Assembly (NCBI GenBank): GCA_946894095.1
Contig: OX335645.2
Span: 21,103,001 to 21,167,000 of the forward strand
Reading direction: 5' to 3'
From: Incurvaria masculella
Taxonomy: Eukaryota; Arthropoda; Insecta; Lepidoptera; Incurvariidae
Length of the DNA stretch: 64,000 bases
Position 1 is the first letter of the stretch; each line of letters begins with the position of its first letter. The notes below the pieces were generated by a model. That model had not been told where the DNA came from. It ran no database searches and saw only the letters and a list, made by a program, of their open reading frames with translations. A program made the position numbers and the translations under genes. Shown here one piece after another: positions 9,985 to 21,411 of this stretch.

Positions 9985-11718
9985 TAAGGTCCATTAAATT
10001 AAATAGTACAAGGTGATAATTTTATGTATTTAATTATGGAACATTACCTTTATCGCATTGATTTGAAATTATCCAACAACATCTAAATTAAAGATAAATA
10101 AAGCATATGAATATACATACTAACTTTGACTCGCAATGTGAACGCGGCCTATGCGTAGCATCTGCATCCATATATGTATGCGTGAACGCGACCTATCTGC
10201 ATCAGTATGTATGTATATATCTTTCCCGTACTAGTTTGAATCGGCGAACAGGCCATAGATAGCATCGTCTAACAAACACTCTGTGGCAAGTATAGATTGT
10301 GACAGTGTGAGATCAAGGAGATAGAGCCGTTTGTACAAATACTCGTTTTGAATCTCATTCTTTAATGACACAGGTGCATGATGTCTCGGTGTTCGATCGT
10401 TTAGATTAAGTTACACCTGGTGCAGTCAGGCTCCGAATGGGTGACCTTCCGACCATTCATTTTGGCCATTCCACGTAAAACTCTAGGTCCCCTTCCTTAC
10501 TGACTACTTGGTACGTGTAATCATGCCTGGTTAGTAACATTGCACTGAATGAAATATGGTACCTACTTTTTTTATGAAAAACCGTAACGGTTAAGCCAAA
10601 TCCACCTCAACTTGCAAAACCATGTTCAGCGAGGCACCATACAAGTGGATTTGTGAACTGTCTCTGACCTATCAAGCTTGTTTACATTTGGTTTGAAGAT
10701 TACCAGGCTATAGGATTGAGGAAAGACACCCGCCGGCGGACAGTTGCATATCCGGACGTTGCAGCAGACAAATGAATTTGAGAAACATCAGGTTCTCATG
10801 TGTTCCAATGTTGTGTTGGGCTAATTTCACGACCGTAGGTATGACATTAGAATTTCCCGTCAAGTTCTATAAAAAAACGCAGCAATGAGAAACCTTCACA
10901 TACCTAATATACCTACATGTGCCCAAAGCGTAGAAGATGCAAGTTGATTTGATTTTATGCATCTTAAGAATGTAGCTTGTATCACTATAATCCACCTACC
11001 GTTGTGTCTGCATCAGTAGGCCAACGTTTAAAGAGACAATCAACACTTCGCGTTATCTTTGGATGTATTCAGCGAGATAGGTTATAACCTTTAGATACCG
11101 GCATGAACAGGTAGACAACTTGAGCATTATTCAGAAGTTAATGCTTAAACATTATTGACATACATTTTACACAAATAGGGCGAAGGAACCTATTTTCACT
11201 CGATGAGGGCAAATATGCACATAACCTAACCTCTAAAGTTCGGCACGCAATTTTTGATACGGTAGAAACGTTTATGGATAGGATACATCGGAAGTTAGCA
11301 AAATATTCATTACTTTTTTCGAACTTACTGATGAGACAGGAATACGTTCACAATTGTAAGAGTTCTGCAATAGTTGTGCAATGCACCGAGCCTCACAAAA
11401 TCGCCACTTTTTTTTAATAGTGTTGCTACTGCATCTCTGTGCTGCCACATCTATTTTAAGACAAGTTGCTATAAAATTGCTGGATCGGCAAGTAGCGAAA
11501 TATAATCAAGGTAAAATATAATTTAAAAAATAATGTGTCATGTTTCAAAGCCAAAATTCTGTTCATAGGTGTGTGAATTTCTAATTCACGATGTGATTCA
11601 TAATTTGGTCTCATTTCTGTGTTCCGTTTACATATATGCGCAGGGGATTAGGAAGAACGTTCGAATTATCTATTTCGAATCTAACCTACAATCATAGATT
11701 AAACAGCTGTCTACAATA
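9985..11718. other. Intergenic stretch, no gene seen
   Basis: Mostly AT-rich with no open frame of note. A short SINE fragment lies at about 10465-10505 (ATTCCACGTAAAACTCTAGG). The 5' end of prohibitin may lie here. Nothing else was recognised. Confidence 0.6.
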
Positions 11719-11720
11719 TA

Positions 11721-12906
11721 CACTTGAGAGCAAAGAAATCGAATCACTCCCGTCCTTGACGTTAAAACCTTTTTATTTTCAGGAGTCACTTGATGCACTT
11801 ATTAAAAAAAAAACTCATTAGAAAGCCTGTTTATCAGGCTGTCAATAATTTAAAAAACAGAAATAAAAACATCTTTTAAATTATGAAATATTGGCCATTA
11901 ATGAAACACGGTCTTAAAATGAGCATTTTTGTTTAATTGAACACAGCAATATAACAATAAATCCTAATCCAAAAAGAAACAAAAATGAGCATGTGTTATT
12001 TTTTAGTAAGGGGTGTTGCCACTTCGTGCTCTATCACTGCTTCCATGCGGTTCTTCATGGATCTTATGACTTTTACCAGATCTTCTTGGCGTATAGCTTC
12101 CCATTCCTCCGTCAGAGCATTCTTGAGCTCTGGTATGTTTGCAGGTGCAAGATTCCAAGCCCGAATTAAAATTAAATTAAGATAAAAAGAAAAAGTGGTC
12201 AGGGCTACGTGCCATTGTCCTCACGCCGACTTCAGCTGGATACTGCCCGATCATTCGCGCGGTGTGTGGCCTGGCATAATCGTGCATAAACACAAAATTC
12301 TCGCTCATACAGCCGGCAAAAGGCACAATGTGGTCTTGCAGGATCTCGGTGATGTATCCTGGCGCGGTTAGGCCTCTTTAACCAGGTCCACCAAGCGCCC
12401 TTTCAATGAAAACAAGTTCCGTTCGTGCATCGAGAGAAATGCCTCCCCAGATCATGCACGAACCACCGCCATAACTTACTTTTTCCTGCATGCAGCACTG
12501 CGAAAATCACTCCCCAGGTCGGCAATAGACTCGCCCTCTTCCATCATTGCTACAGAGACAGACTTTGGACTCATCTGAGAACAAGACCCAGTTCCATTGC
12601 TCAAGCTTCCAGTTCACGTGCTCACGTGCAAACAAAAGTCGTGCTTGGCGATGAGCTGTGGTGAGTTTCGGACCTATCGCTGGTTTATGACTAACACAAA
12701 TTAGCGATATTTTAAGGTTGTGTTATGATTTAGTGGTGCATTTCACACTGACATTAAATTTTGTTCGAAAACATTTTCATTTATTGTCAGCCTGTTAAAT
12801 AGGCTTTATAATGAAGTTAATTTTTTTTTGTTGTGACAAGTGTCACCTGGGAAAAGCGCTTTCGAAAAATATTACTGGAGTGATTCGATTTCTTTGCTCT
12901 CAAGTG
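11721..12906 (-). mobile_element. Tc1-like DNA transposon with intact inverted ends
   Basis: Bases 11721-11750 (CACTTGAGAGCAAAGAAATC...) and 12877-12906 are exact 30-bp inverted repeats, and the dinucleotide TA flanks both ends (11719-11720, 12907-12908), the Tc1/mariner target. A second inverted pair lies inside (AAAGCCTGTTTATCAGGCTG near 11821; its counterpart near 12787). The element is 1186 bp, short for a Tc1 element, because parts of the transposase gene are gone. Confidence 0.93.
12003..12680 (-). pseudogene. Tc1-family transposase, inactivated
   Basis: The minus strand encodes, across three frames, WKLEQWNWVLFSDES (first catalytic Asp), GGGSCMIWGGISLDARTELV, ITEILQDHIVPFAGCMSENF, FMHDYARPHTARMIGQYPAE (second Asp) and ARSPD, then resumes with NLAPANIPELKNALTEEWE and ends before TAA at 12005-12003. 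The DLNPIEHVW-type segment that follows SPD in Tc1 proteins and holds the third acidic residue has been deleted and replaced by A/T-rich bases (12165-12195). In-frame breaks occur near 12380 and 12505. About 120 N-terminal residues, including the DNA-binding helices, do not fit before the right TIR, so this copy cannot make transposase but could be moved by one. Confidence 0.9.
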
Positions 12907-13856
12907 TAGTTCATACTTCAAAATATTTATTCCGTCCGTAGAGTATGTTATTTCAAGTGCAGCTAACTTCAGTTAATACTAAGTCAACATTTTGCTATTA
13001 GTTAATAATTGCCCTGTTGGTAGTAATCTTCCTTGTTCTACAATACTACAAGAAGCGTGCTGGCTTCCTGACGAAAGTTATTTTTAATTAAGCCAAATAA
13101 TCCCGGGGAATCATATAGGTACTCCTACAAAAGTTTGTTAAACTGCCTGCCAAAAAGATTAAGTACTGTAAAATCATCAAAACTGTCATTCCGGTCAAGT
13201 TTGATTTACGAGTTTTTGAATAAAAGATGTAATCCATGATGCGGTTATATTAAAGTTTAGAGTAAATACGAAGAGATTTTGTTTGTCTTCAAACTAATTT
13301 AAATGTCATTGACCAGCATAAAGAAGGAAAGGAAATATTATAGGTAATATTTTAGTGATATTTTCTTTCCCAAGTCTTCTTTTGATTAGCTTAAATAAGA
13401 ACAATTTATTTTCGGAATAACATGGAGAAAACTGAGTCATTTTAATAACACAGATTAAGAATTAATTTTTTTTATAATATATTCTGTTTGATTTCATTTT
13501 ATATCTGAGCTTTGACTGATATTTTAAGTGAGCTCTCTTGGACGTCACCTCTCGTGATAAATAAGCAGTTTTCTTTCCATTACACAAGAAAAAGTGGTCG
13601 AAGAGAAATTAATTATGTATGGTGTTCATTGTGTACTTTGTTTCAACACAGACTTTGTTAAATGGTCAGAAAAAAAGTGAGACCTAGCGACATTGGCGCG
13701 AAAAGGGCAACACTGCACCATGCAGAGTTGCCAGTCAGGAAAATCTAAAATAAGTACCCGAAAGTGTAGACATTCTTGATACGGGTACATGCACTTGGTT
13801 TCCGATCACAGAATTGTTCTGATAAGGTTTCTTAAAACGGAACGGAACGGAGTCGT

Positions 13857-13888
13857 TGCTTTCGGAAAGGCCGATTCTTCCGAAAGCA
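13857..13888. repeat. 11-bp hairpin
   Basis: TGCTTTCGGAA (13857-13867) pairs with TTCCGAAAGCA (13878-13888) across a 10-base loop. Function unknown. Confidence 0.7.
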
Positions 13889-14649
13889 TCAACTTAATAT
13901 TTTAGGAAATCCTAGGTGGAAACTACACATATCTCTATCTACTAAACTATAACTCCATTTTGGCTCTAACTGTAACTGACTCACTCTATCAATTTTATTT
14001 TTGTAATTTCAAAAGCTATGAAGCCGCTCAATGCATATATTATACGCTACTACATTTGTGTGACCCAACACTTGGTTCTGGAACTTTACCGTGGTAAGTT
14101 AACTTGCCAGGTGAACAGGCAAGTAATTTCTAACGTTTAGTTGCATTTCGTACCATGCTAACTGTTAAACAATGTGTTATTCGGCAAAGTTCGGAAGAAA
14201 ATGCAGCTAAAGTAACATTTAATCACTCACTTACCTCTACATCCGGCAAGTGATGGCAGGAAAAATCAAAATCAACGTCAACGTATGATTAAACACGTCA
14301 CTTCTACACTCACACAACTCTAAGCGGTTCACTAAAAGTGACGTGTTTGAACATTGATTAACTCAGCCGTCTCTTAGCTGGAAACAGTTTTGACACAGCA
14401 AGGGTAACAGAGAAAACAGTTATTGCTCAAAGTAAAAAAAATAATTAAAAGACACAGGAACATTTACATCCATAGTCGTTAGTCCGGTGCTTATCTTGTA
14501 ATACGTTTTGAAAGGTTGGCTCTGAATACGGCTGTTAATTAATGTGACATGTATGTATGTATGTAAAACCGCGAATGTTTTGCTGGTTCGGGTCCAGCCT
14601 TGCAGTATATTCGTAAAGTATTTATTTTTACAGGGATCTTTCTTTAATT

Positions 14650-14745
14650 AATGTGTCCTTGCTTCACGGTCGATTATACATACATACATGTCACATTCCT
14701 TGGAATAAGCGACGTACATGCTTATTACGAAAAAGTATATTTACT
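14650..14745 (+). repeat. Dispersed repeat (CTTGCTTCACGGT family), copy 3
   Basis: It shares TCCTTGCTTCACGGTCGATT, the CACATTCCTTG block, GCGAC, TGCTTATTAC and AAAAAGTATATTTACT with the copy at 4765, in the same order. Confidence 0.65.
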
Positions 14746-15007
14746 TACGGGTGTAAGGTTTAGGGCTAACTGTTTTGACTCAGTTACAGTAACCGATTTA
14801 CTTAGTTGGCTCTATTTTAACGTTGCAACGCTATTATCGGAATAGCAGTTAGATTAATTGATAATTATTTTCAGCCGAATAGTGTAGCCGAATATTGGAC
14901 GTGTTCACAAATATCACAAACACTCTACTTAACTACAATTCCCAGAATATCATTTGCAACCCTATTTTTACGTGCTATATTTAAGTTAACCGGCATAGAA
15001 GATTGTA

Positions 15008-15453
15008 CAGGTGTCGTAACGGCCAGTACATTAATTTCGCCAGAGTAATCCTCATGTTTTCTGAGACAAAAAATGTCTGAAAAATGAAAAAATGTCTAGT
15101 TACCGAGATATACATTTTAGAAATGTATGTTTTCGTCTAGTGTAATTTGACGCGACATTGTAACCGTGCATAAGGAAGGTCTTGGCATGGAACCTACATA
15201 CATCCCACGTGGGGTGTCAGGCTAATGTCATAACAGTAGGTGTGATATTAGCCGTCCATGTCCAAGAACATGAAACGTTCCCACGTTCTAACGGAACATT
15301 AGATTCTTTTACACTAAATAATTGACTTGTTTCCATGAAAAGTCTAACTTTTTATTTAGAAGTTATTCGGCAAAAAGTTATTAAACGATTTTGTTTGTTT
15401 TAATTTCCATAAGCATTTCCCAAATTTAATGTACTGGCCGTTACGACACCCTG
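15008..15453. mobile_element. TA-flanked MITE with ~30-bp inverted ends (Tc1/mariner type)
   Basis: The left end begins CAGGTGTCGTAACGGCCAGT and the right end is the inverted CAGGGTGTCGTAACGGCCAG, both continuing as TACATTAA. TA occurs at 15006-15007 and 15454-15455. There is no transposase. The middle contains a SINE 3' fragment (about 15172-15290), a nested insertion. Confidence 0.88.
15172..15290 (+). mobile_element. SINE 3' fragment nested in the TA MITE
   Basis: GGTCTTGGCATGGAACCTAC, GGCTAATGTCATAACAGTAG and GTGATATTAGCCGTCCATGT are diverged forms of the SINE tail. Confidence 0.65.
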
Positions 15454-15455
15454 TA

Positions 15456-17592
15456 TATATTTGTTTTAAAACCCGTGCTAAATTATTTTTTTACTTTCCC
15501 CAATTCATTTATATTTTAATATTGATATATTTATAAGATAAGAAACATACCGATTTATTTGTATCTTGTTTATTTAATTTGATTGCAAATAGCTGAATAT
15601 CAAGTAATGTAAATAGTTTTTATTAATTTAATTCATAATTATCTTTAATGATGGTAAAATCGTAATGGTATTGTCTTTGCAACCGTTGATGAATTACTAT
15701 CACAAACACAATAACAACTTTTGTCGCTATTCAGTTTTAATATAGAAAAACATTCTCATCTACAGATCTACAATACGATATCCTTGTAGCTCTACTGCTG
15801 CTCCTGACATCTGAGCAATCCTTGGCATACGTCCTGCCTTATCGATTTATTGGCGCAATACACGAGGAGGCCTTTTCCGCTTGTTGATTCTGTAGATAAG
15901 ACTGCCTGTAGTTTCTTAGTTTAAATAGAAAAACATTAAATTACAAAATGCTTTATTTGAGCTCAGCCTTCGTGTCTTGAGTTAATGAAATTGGATGCGA
16001 AATCTATGGAGCTCCAAAAGAAAACTGAGGGTATACAATAAAAAGAAAATATTTCTTCGGAACCGTAACTAAAATAAGGCACCAAGTACTTGAAAGTAGC
16101 TCGCAAAAAGCACCGTTTTCACCGCGTATAGTCTGTCAGCCGGCAGCAAGCTCACTCCCTAATGGCGGCCATTGAGCGCTGAATGCGCGCGCAAAATTGC
16201 CAACAATTATATACTTTCCTAAATGATAACCGACGGAGACGCTCGAGCACGTAAACGAAACATTATTAGCCGCGTTGGTTGCGGGGAAGCTGCGTGGAGT
16301 CGCGCGGAAGCGAAGAGGAGAGAAACTCGGAAAAGCGGGGAAAGCTGGAAGGATACCTGTGCACTTTATCCGCAATTATATTGCCTGTAGTCCGGGGCGA
16401 AAAACTTTCGGATTCTTCAGACTTTTTGAATTGCAGACTAGTTTCACGTTCAATCCTTCTTGTCCATGTGAATCCCTTATGAGGGCGAGTTTATACAGTA
16501 TTCAGCCAAATTTCACGTAAACAAATGTGTGTGTATATGACGGGGCCGCAGGGTAATCCTAAAACGAACACGATTTCAAAGTTTTCACCGGAGTATCTAG
16601 TATCTGGACAGGACTAGAAACTGGACAGTTCCACACCTAAGTTGAGCCGCATGCTAGGTCTGTGTAATTTGTAGTCAGCCGTAATGATAGTAACCGTTTC
16701 AAAATCATATGATCTGTCTCACGTGTTATTTTCACCAATCGGTAACGTTCAACCGGTTAAAGTAACTGTTTGGTAAAGTAAGTATTTTGGCTTATATAAC
16801 AGAGACTTACCGTAATATATTAAAAGTAATGAGAAATACATTAACATATATGTCGGATCTTGAACGTGGTAACAGATAGAACGATATATAACAGATAGGC
16901 GAAGTATGGTTTTCATCGTCTGCTTTGCCTTCGCCCTCCATGATTATTATTCGAAACCAATTCACATGAAAGTATACAAATGATTATGTTTAAATGCACA
17001 AAGTAATCGCAAATATCAATCAAAACAGTTATTATGAAAAAGTGATTCAGGCGTGATACTTCTCAATATTAGACGCGTGGACGAGGCGGCGCGGCCCGCG
17101 AGAGAGTAGTCTCCCGGAAAACACCCTGCCGCGCCGGCGCCTTCCCACCGTCTCGCCTGATCCACAGATTGCCTGCTTCGTTCAGAACGTGCTTCGATCA
17201 AACTCCGCTAGATGGCGGGGTAATATAGGCAGCTAGCCGATCACCTATTGATTATAATCGTTTTGTCAACAGCCAACAGATGGCGCTGATATGAACGGCG
17301 CCGACATATATTACTCAATTTTAACTGTGCTAAAACATAAACAGTTGCACATTTTTTTTTCAGTGCAACTCAGAAATAGAAAGAAAGTGGTGCCTGAAAG
17401 GGGCGCGGTGATGAAACAAATGACATCTGGCATATATAAAAATACGAGCTACCGTTGGATGAAACATAAAACACGGAAGTGGTTGTTGTCAAACGATTAC
17501 TTTTAAAATATATTAATTTTCATGGGTAAAGCTTTCTTATTTTTTTGTTTATTTTCTCCATCCCCATTGATTCCATATTTATATCAGCTCGA
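15456..17592. other. Intergenic stretch with GC-rich patches
   Basis: AT-rich to about 16080, then moderately GC-rich at 16130-16380 and 17070-17220. Short open frames there match nothing I recognise. Two CTCF-like motifs sit at 17205-17220 and 17273-17288. Confidence 0.5.
17205..17288 (+). promoter_or_regulatory. Two CTCF-like motifs in tandem
   Basis: CCGCTAGATGGCGGGG (17205-17220) and CCAACAGATGGCGCTG (17273-17288) both fit the core CCNNNAGRKGGCR that the insulator protein CTCF binds in insects and vertebrates. They have the same orientation, 52 bases apart. This is a motif match only. Confidence 0.45.
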
Positions 17593-17790
17593 ACAGCTCG
17601 TGGTTTAGGGGCTAAAGGACTTGTCTTTCATGCGAGGACCGTTCTTATATTGCACGTCTAAACTGAACTGGGGGGAATTGGAACGGAGCAAGGATAATTT
17701 TTATTACTTACCGCTTCGTCCATCTTTTTATCCAATGCGATGGTAACAACACGGGCGGGCTTGTTGGGGTGAATTGTACATGGTAGGGGG
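17593..17790. mobile_element. Rearranged SINE pieces (head plus, body minus)
   Basis: 17593-17650 resembles the SINE head in plus orientation (AGCTCGTGGTTTAGGGGCTA, GGACTTGTCTTTCATG). 17708-17785 is the body in minus orientation (CCGCTTCGTCCATCTTTTTA, CCAATGCGATGGTAACAACA). Head and body are in opposite directions, so this is an inversion or two separate insertions. Confidence 0.6.
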
Positions 17791-17799
17791 TAGATAAAC

Positions 17800-19004
17800 T
17801 TGAAATAATAATGCCTGCGCCAACAATTTCGATAGGTGCTCGGAAAACAGCCTAATTCACACTATTATTTCTAATGTTTTATCCGAGTAACAGATCTCAT
17901 AAGTTCCTATCACGGAGGACTATAATGGTTGATGTGTGCTTGTTGAATGTGTGTACATGTATATAGGTAGGTCCTGTAACGGACAGGGGACGCAGGTAGA
18001 GCGGTGCAGGACGGGGCGGCCAAGGCAGAGGCACGCGGAGATAGGATCCGGTCATCCTGTCCATTTCCGGTCTTCACTCGCCGCTGACGGCGCCACCGTC
18101 GCTCCACTTCCGCCGACACTTGCCGCCGCGTCGCCCCTCCACACCCCCCCCCCCCCCTCAACGGCCAGCCTGTCTGCTGACCGCCCCGCGACGAAACGCT
18201 GGAATAGACAAGATTCCTATTTTATACTTGGTTGCATAGTTTCGATAATTTTGACATATGTAAATGTATACAATCCTTACCACTAAAGAAAACTCAGAAA
18301 ATCCCACACCCGATTTAAAATACTTGGATTAATTATTATGCAATCATTCAAACTTACTTTTTTTCCAATAATAAGGTATCTATAATACACATATCTATTT
18401 AGTCTAAATGCTAAAATATACTTTATCATAAGGTAGTTCTTCTTACAGCTTTCTTTCTTTAATTAAAAAATAATTTGAGATTGTGTTTTTGTATCATTAC
18501 ATACATATTTTTTAGAGTAGAAATTGTTTTATACTATAAGCTATCCTGATTTTTATTTCAGAAACTTTGAAAGCTAAGATTACAGTTAAAAATAGGGGTT
18601 TATTTTAAATAACAACTTGGTACTTCCAGTAGTTTGCCCCCACCTTACATACATACCGTTTCATTTACATTACTATGTTGGCAAGGCATACTCAACTTAT
18701 TTCTCTCGGGCTAACCCGTCTTGCGTAGCCCTCGCCAGCCCATCCCAACCCGACCAGAGTTTGCGCTCAACAGACGCGCGTTCCAACTTCCCCTCTGATT
18801 TATCTCCGCTACCTGCGAGTGGGTGCCTCACATTATTGAGCGGCGGCCGTGCTCGATCACACACTGTCAGCGACATTGCCTCTCGCACCGAACGCAGCCC
18901 TGCCCGGCTCCAGGCGCTTCCATCGGCCTGGGGCGACTTGACTGGAGCTACTGTCACGTAGAAGTCCATCGCCTCGAGCGAAACCCAAAGGAATATCGTG
19001 ACGA
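17800..19004. other. Intergenic stretch with two GC-rich patches
   Basis: GC-rich at 17985-18190 (with a C-run at 18145-18159) and 18690-18960, AT-rich between. Open frames on both strands there reflect base composition. No gene or element was recognised. Confidence 0.5.
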
Positions 19005-19392
19005 AGCGGCTCGTAGCCTAGTAGTTCGGGGACTTGCCTAGCATACCAGAGGTTCAAATCCTCTCTCTCTCTCATTATGAGTTGGATAAGTGCATTTCGT
19101 CACAAATGAGAGCTGCTCCATGGTTCGGAACCCATGTAAAACAGTAGGGCCCTTCCCCAGCTAGGTGGTAGGGTTTAAGCGCGCCCGTGTTGGTACCATC
19201 GCATTGGATGAAAAGATGGTCGAAGCGGCAATGAAAAATTGTCCGTGTTTTCCATCCAGTTCAATGTAGCCGTGCTCATAAAGGGAAGGTCCTGGCATGG
19301 CACCAAATTCCTTCTGGAATGTGGTATATCGGGCTAATAGCATAACGGTAATTATGTGGTATTAGCCATCCATGTCAGGTTGCATAAAAAAA
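19005..19392 (+). mobile_element. tRNA-derived SINE, near full-length reference copy
   Basis: The head carries an RNA polymerase III A box (TAGCCTAGTAG) and an exact B box (GGTTCAAATCC at about 19051-19061), as in a tRNA. The tRNA-unrelated body follows (TGGATAAGTGCATTTCGTCA, GCTGCTCCATGGTTCGGAAC, GATGGTCGAAGCGGCAATGA, GGTCCTGGCATGGCACCAAA), and it ends CCATGTCAGGTTGCATAAAA. About twenty other copies in the window align to it in both orientations, so it is a mobile family of about 390 bp. No partner LINE tail was identified. Confidence 0.9.
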
Positions 19393-19423
19393 TATAGGCC
19401 TTTATGGCCTATAACCATATTTT

Positions 19424-19670
19424 TTTTACCTGTTCATAATTCAGGGGCGCGGGGACTTATCTTTTATTCCAGAGCTCATGGGATCTATCCCCACCCCTTT
19501 CATGCACACTTTCTTTCTCTTCCCGAGTTGGATAAGTGCACTTCGTCACGAATGCGAGCTGCTCCATTGTTCGGAATCCATGTAAAACTATAGGTCCCCT
19601 ACGCCTACTAGGTGGCCGCCCGTGTTGGTACCATCGTTTTGGAGGAGTTGGTCGAAGCGGTAGTGAAAAT
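19424..19670 (+). mobile_element. SINE copy, 3'-truncated
   Basis: It starts in the head (CAGGGGCGCGGGGACTTATC) and runs to GTCGAAGCGGTAGTGAAAAT, lacking the last third. It lies 30 bp after the previous copy, in the same orientation. Confidence 0.8.
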
Positions 19671-19760
19671 GTAATGTATATGCATATCACAGCAGCATTT
19701 ATACAGTATTTTTCCACGTGATTGTCTAACCTTTTTACAGGAGTGTCTAAACCTACAGGA

Positions 19761-19877
19761 CGTGTATTCTTGGCATTCAGTAATTGCGGATTCAGTAGAG
19801 TTAACAGAAGAAGAATTTACTTTGACATTACTGTTAACTCTACTGAATCCGCAATGACTGAATGCCAAGAATACACG
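19761..19877. mobile_element. Foldback element, 47-bp arms
   Basis: Arms 19761-19807 and 19831-19877 are complementary at 46 of 47 positions with a 23-base spacer. The outer arm contains TATTCTTGGCATTCAG, also found in the left arm of the foldback at 21412. It could fold as a long hairpin RNA if transcribed. Most likely a small MITE. Confidence 0.88.
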
Positions 19878-20799
19878 CCCAGAGGTCCCCGTGGACTGCT
19901 GACAACGACGACCCCGGATAAATTTTCAGATCATTCTGCTTTCAGTTCAAAGTTAAGTATCATCTTATCAATTTCGATGCAAGATGCGCTGGTTGATAGG
20001 CTGCACAGGGTGCAATTTTTCTAAATTGGTTCATCTGCGTGTTTAGAGTTTAAAAACATTTTAATATGATCTATAAATGAAATTCATTATGTTTTCCTCA
20101 AAACATTCAGAGTATCCGTGTATCCAAAATGGATGTCAACTCGTATATAGTGCATCACCTTCAGAGGTGTAACAATCTCCATTCGCTCCCGACGTTTAAC
20201 AGCCCATGCATTTTCCGCTATACCGGCAACGCCTGGAAAACGAGAGGTCCTTGTTGCGGCTGCTTTGGTCATTTGTTTCTGTTTCTGGCTGGTGTTTACG
20301 TTGGCACTGGTCAGTGTAGCACTGTGACACGTGTGTGTGCATAGGACGCATTATATTTACAGAACAAGCTACATATATGAACAATAGTTAAAAAGTTATT
20401 GCTATATTTGAAAATGGAACTCTTTGGCTATAAATACAGTTTGTTTTATCTGTCACTTGATTTTAAATTTTAGCATCGTTGTAATTGATTAAATAAACGA
20501 AATTCTCAAAAATATCTATTTGTCTATTTAAGTACCAAGTTATAATATATAGTAGTATTTTATGCTCGGCAGTAAGGGGTTCAGTAACAAATGGACCCCT
20601 TCTTACTCTGACTAAAACATGCTTCTTTCGCATTTGTCCAAACTGTTTCCTTAAAATAATGTTAAGGTTGAATTTTTTCTTTTGGTGCATTTCATGTATT
20701 TTACTGAGCATTGAGAAAAAAACGTTTTTTGCACCATAAGCTCTTCATATGAAAACTTCATCTGTAGCATAAATACAAATAAAATTACTGGCTGTAAAA
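19878..20799. other. Intergenic stretch, nothing recognised
   Basis: Mixed composition with no open frame of recognisable protein and no repeat family shared with the rest of the window. Confidence 0.5.
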
Positions 20800-20803
20800 A
20801 TAG

Positions 20804-21063
20804 TGTTACGAGCGCGCCCCGCTGCGAAGACATAGCGCTGCTACACTACCAAAGTGCGCCAAATCGTTCCTTCAATTTCGAAGGCGAAGGCGATTGCATC
20901 ACTCTCGTCCCATATAAAGTGACGCCTCGTCCTGCTGACGTTTGTAATTTAGTGTTAATGTAAGTTAGTGTATTTGTGAGTTTGTTTGTGAATTATTTTA
21001 AATAAAGGAAAATTGTTAAGTTTTGGTGTTTTCTACTCTAATCTGCACCCTACCCGCGTAACG
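20804..21063 (+). mobile_element. Solo LTR with 4-bp target duplication
   Basis: It begins TGTTACGAGCGCGCC and ends CGCGTAACG, short inverted ends; ATAG lies on both sides (20800-20803, 21064-21067). Inside are a TATA-like CATATAAAG (about 20911) and an AATAAA signal at 21001, in the order expected for U3-R-U5. No internal retroviral-like coding region adjoins it, so it is a solo LTR left by recombination. A 4-bp duplication suits Ty3/gypsy elements. The final CA has become CG, or the end is slightly misjudged. Confidence 0.75.
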
Positions 21064-21067
21064 ATAG

Positions 21068-21348
21068 GAAAAAACAAAAACCGGTCAAGCGCGAGTCGGA
21101 CTCGCACACGAAGGTTTCCGTACCATCGTGCAAGATTGAACACAAAAAATACGTTTTAATTAATACTAACCCCCCGGGCCCCGTTCATTATATTTTTTTA
21201 ATTTTACCGCCACTCTGTGAAAATTTCAGCTGCCTACCTGTTGCGGTGATACAGCCCTGTGACGGACGGACAGACGGATGGACGGATGTACAGCAGAGGC
21301 TTAGTAGTATAGTTCCCTTGGCACCCTTTGGGTTCGAAACCCTAAAAA
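21068..21348 (+). repeat. GGTTCCGTACC/GACG repeat, copy B1
   Basis: It starts ACCGGTCAAGCGCGAGTCGG, followed by ACTCGCACACGAAGG and TTCCGTACCATCG. It carries AAAATTTCAGCTGCCTACCT, GATACAGCCCTGTGACGGAC, a short GACGGAC run and ends GGGTTCGAAACCCTAAAAAG. Other copies: 23770, 30082, 32163(-), 32944(-), 42728(-), 25733(-). It starts immediately after the solo LTR target duplication. Confidence 0.82.
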
Positions 21349-21411
21349 GAACAGAACCAGTGACGATCTATTTAGGATTTTAAATCAGCATTCCACATCT
21401 TATTTTCCCGT

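Larger units (their letters stand above)
12909..15005. other. Intergenic stretch with one hairpin and one dispersed repeat
   Basis: No gene was recognised. It holds a hairpin at 13857-13888, the dispersed repeat at 14650-14745, and (TATG/ATGT)n runs near 14550. The rest is AT-rich with no evident structure. Confidence 0.6.

Noticed and set aside
18697..18969. Overlapping plus and minus open frames as protein genes
   Set aside because: The region is GC-rich with open frames on both strands and no similarity to known proteins.
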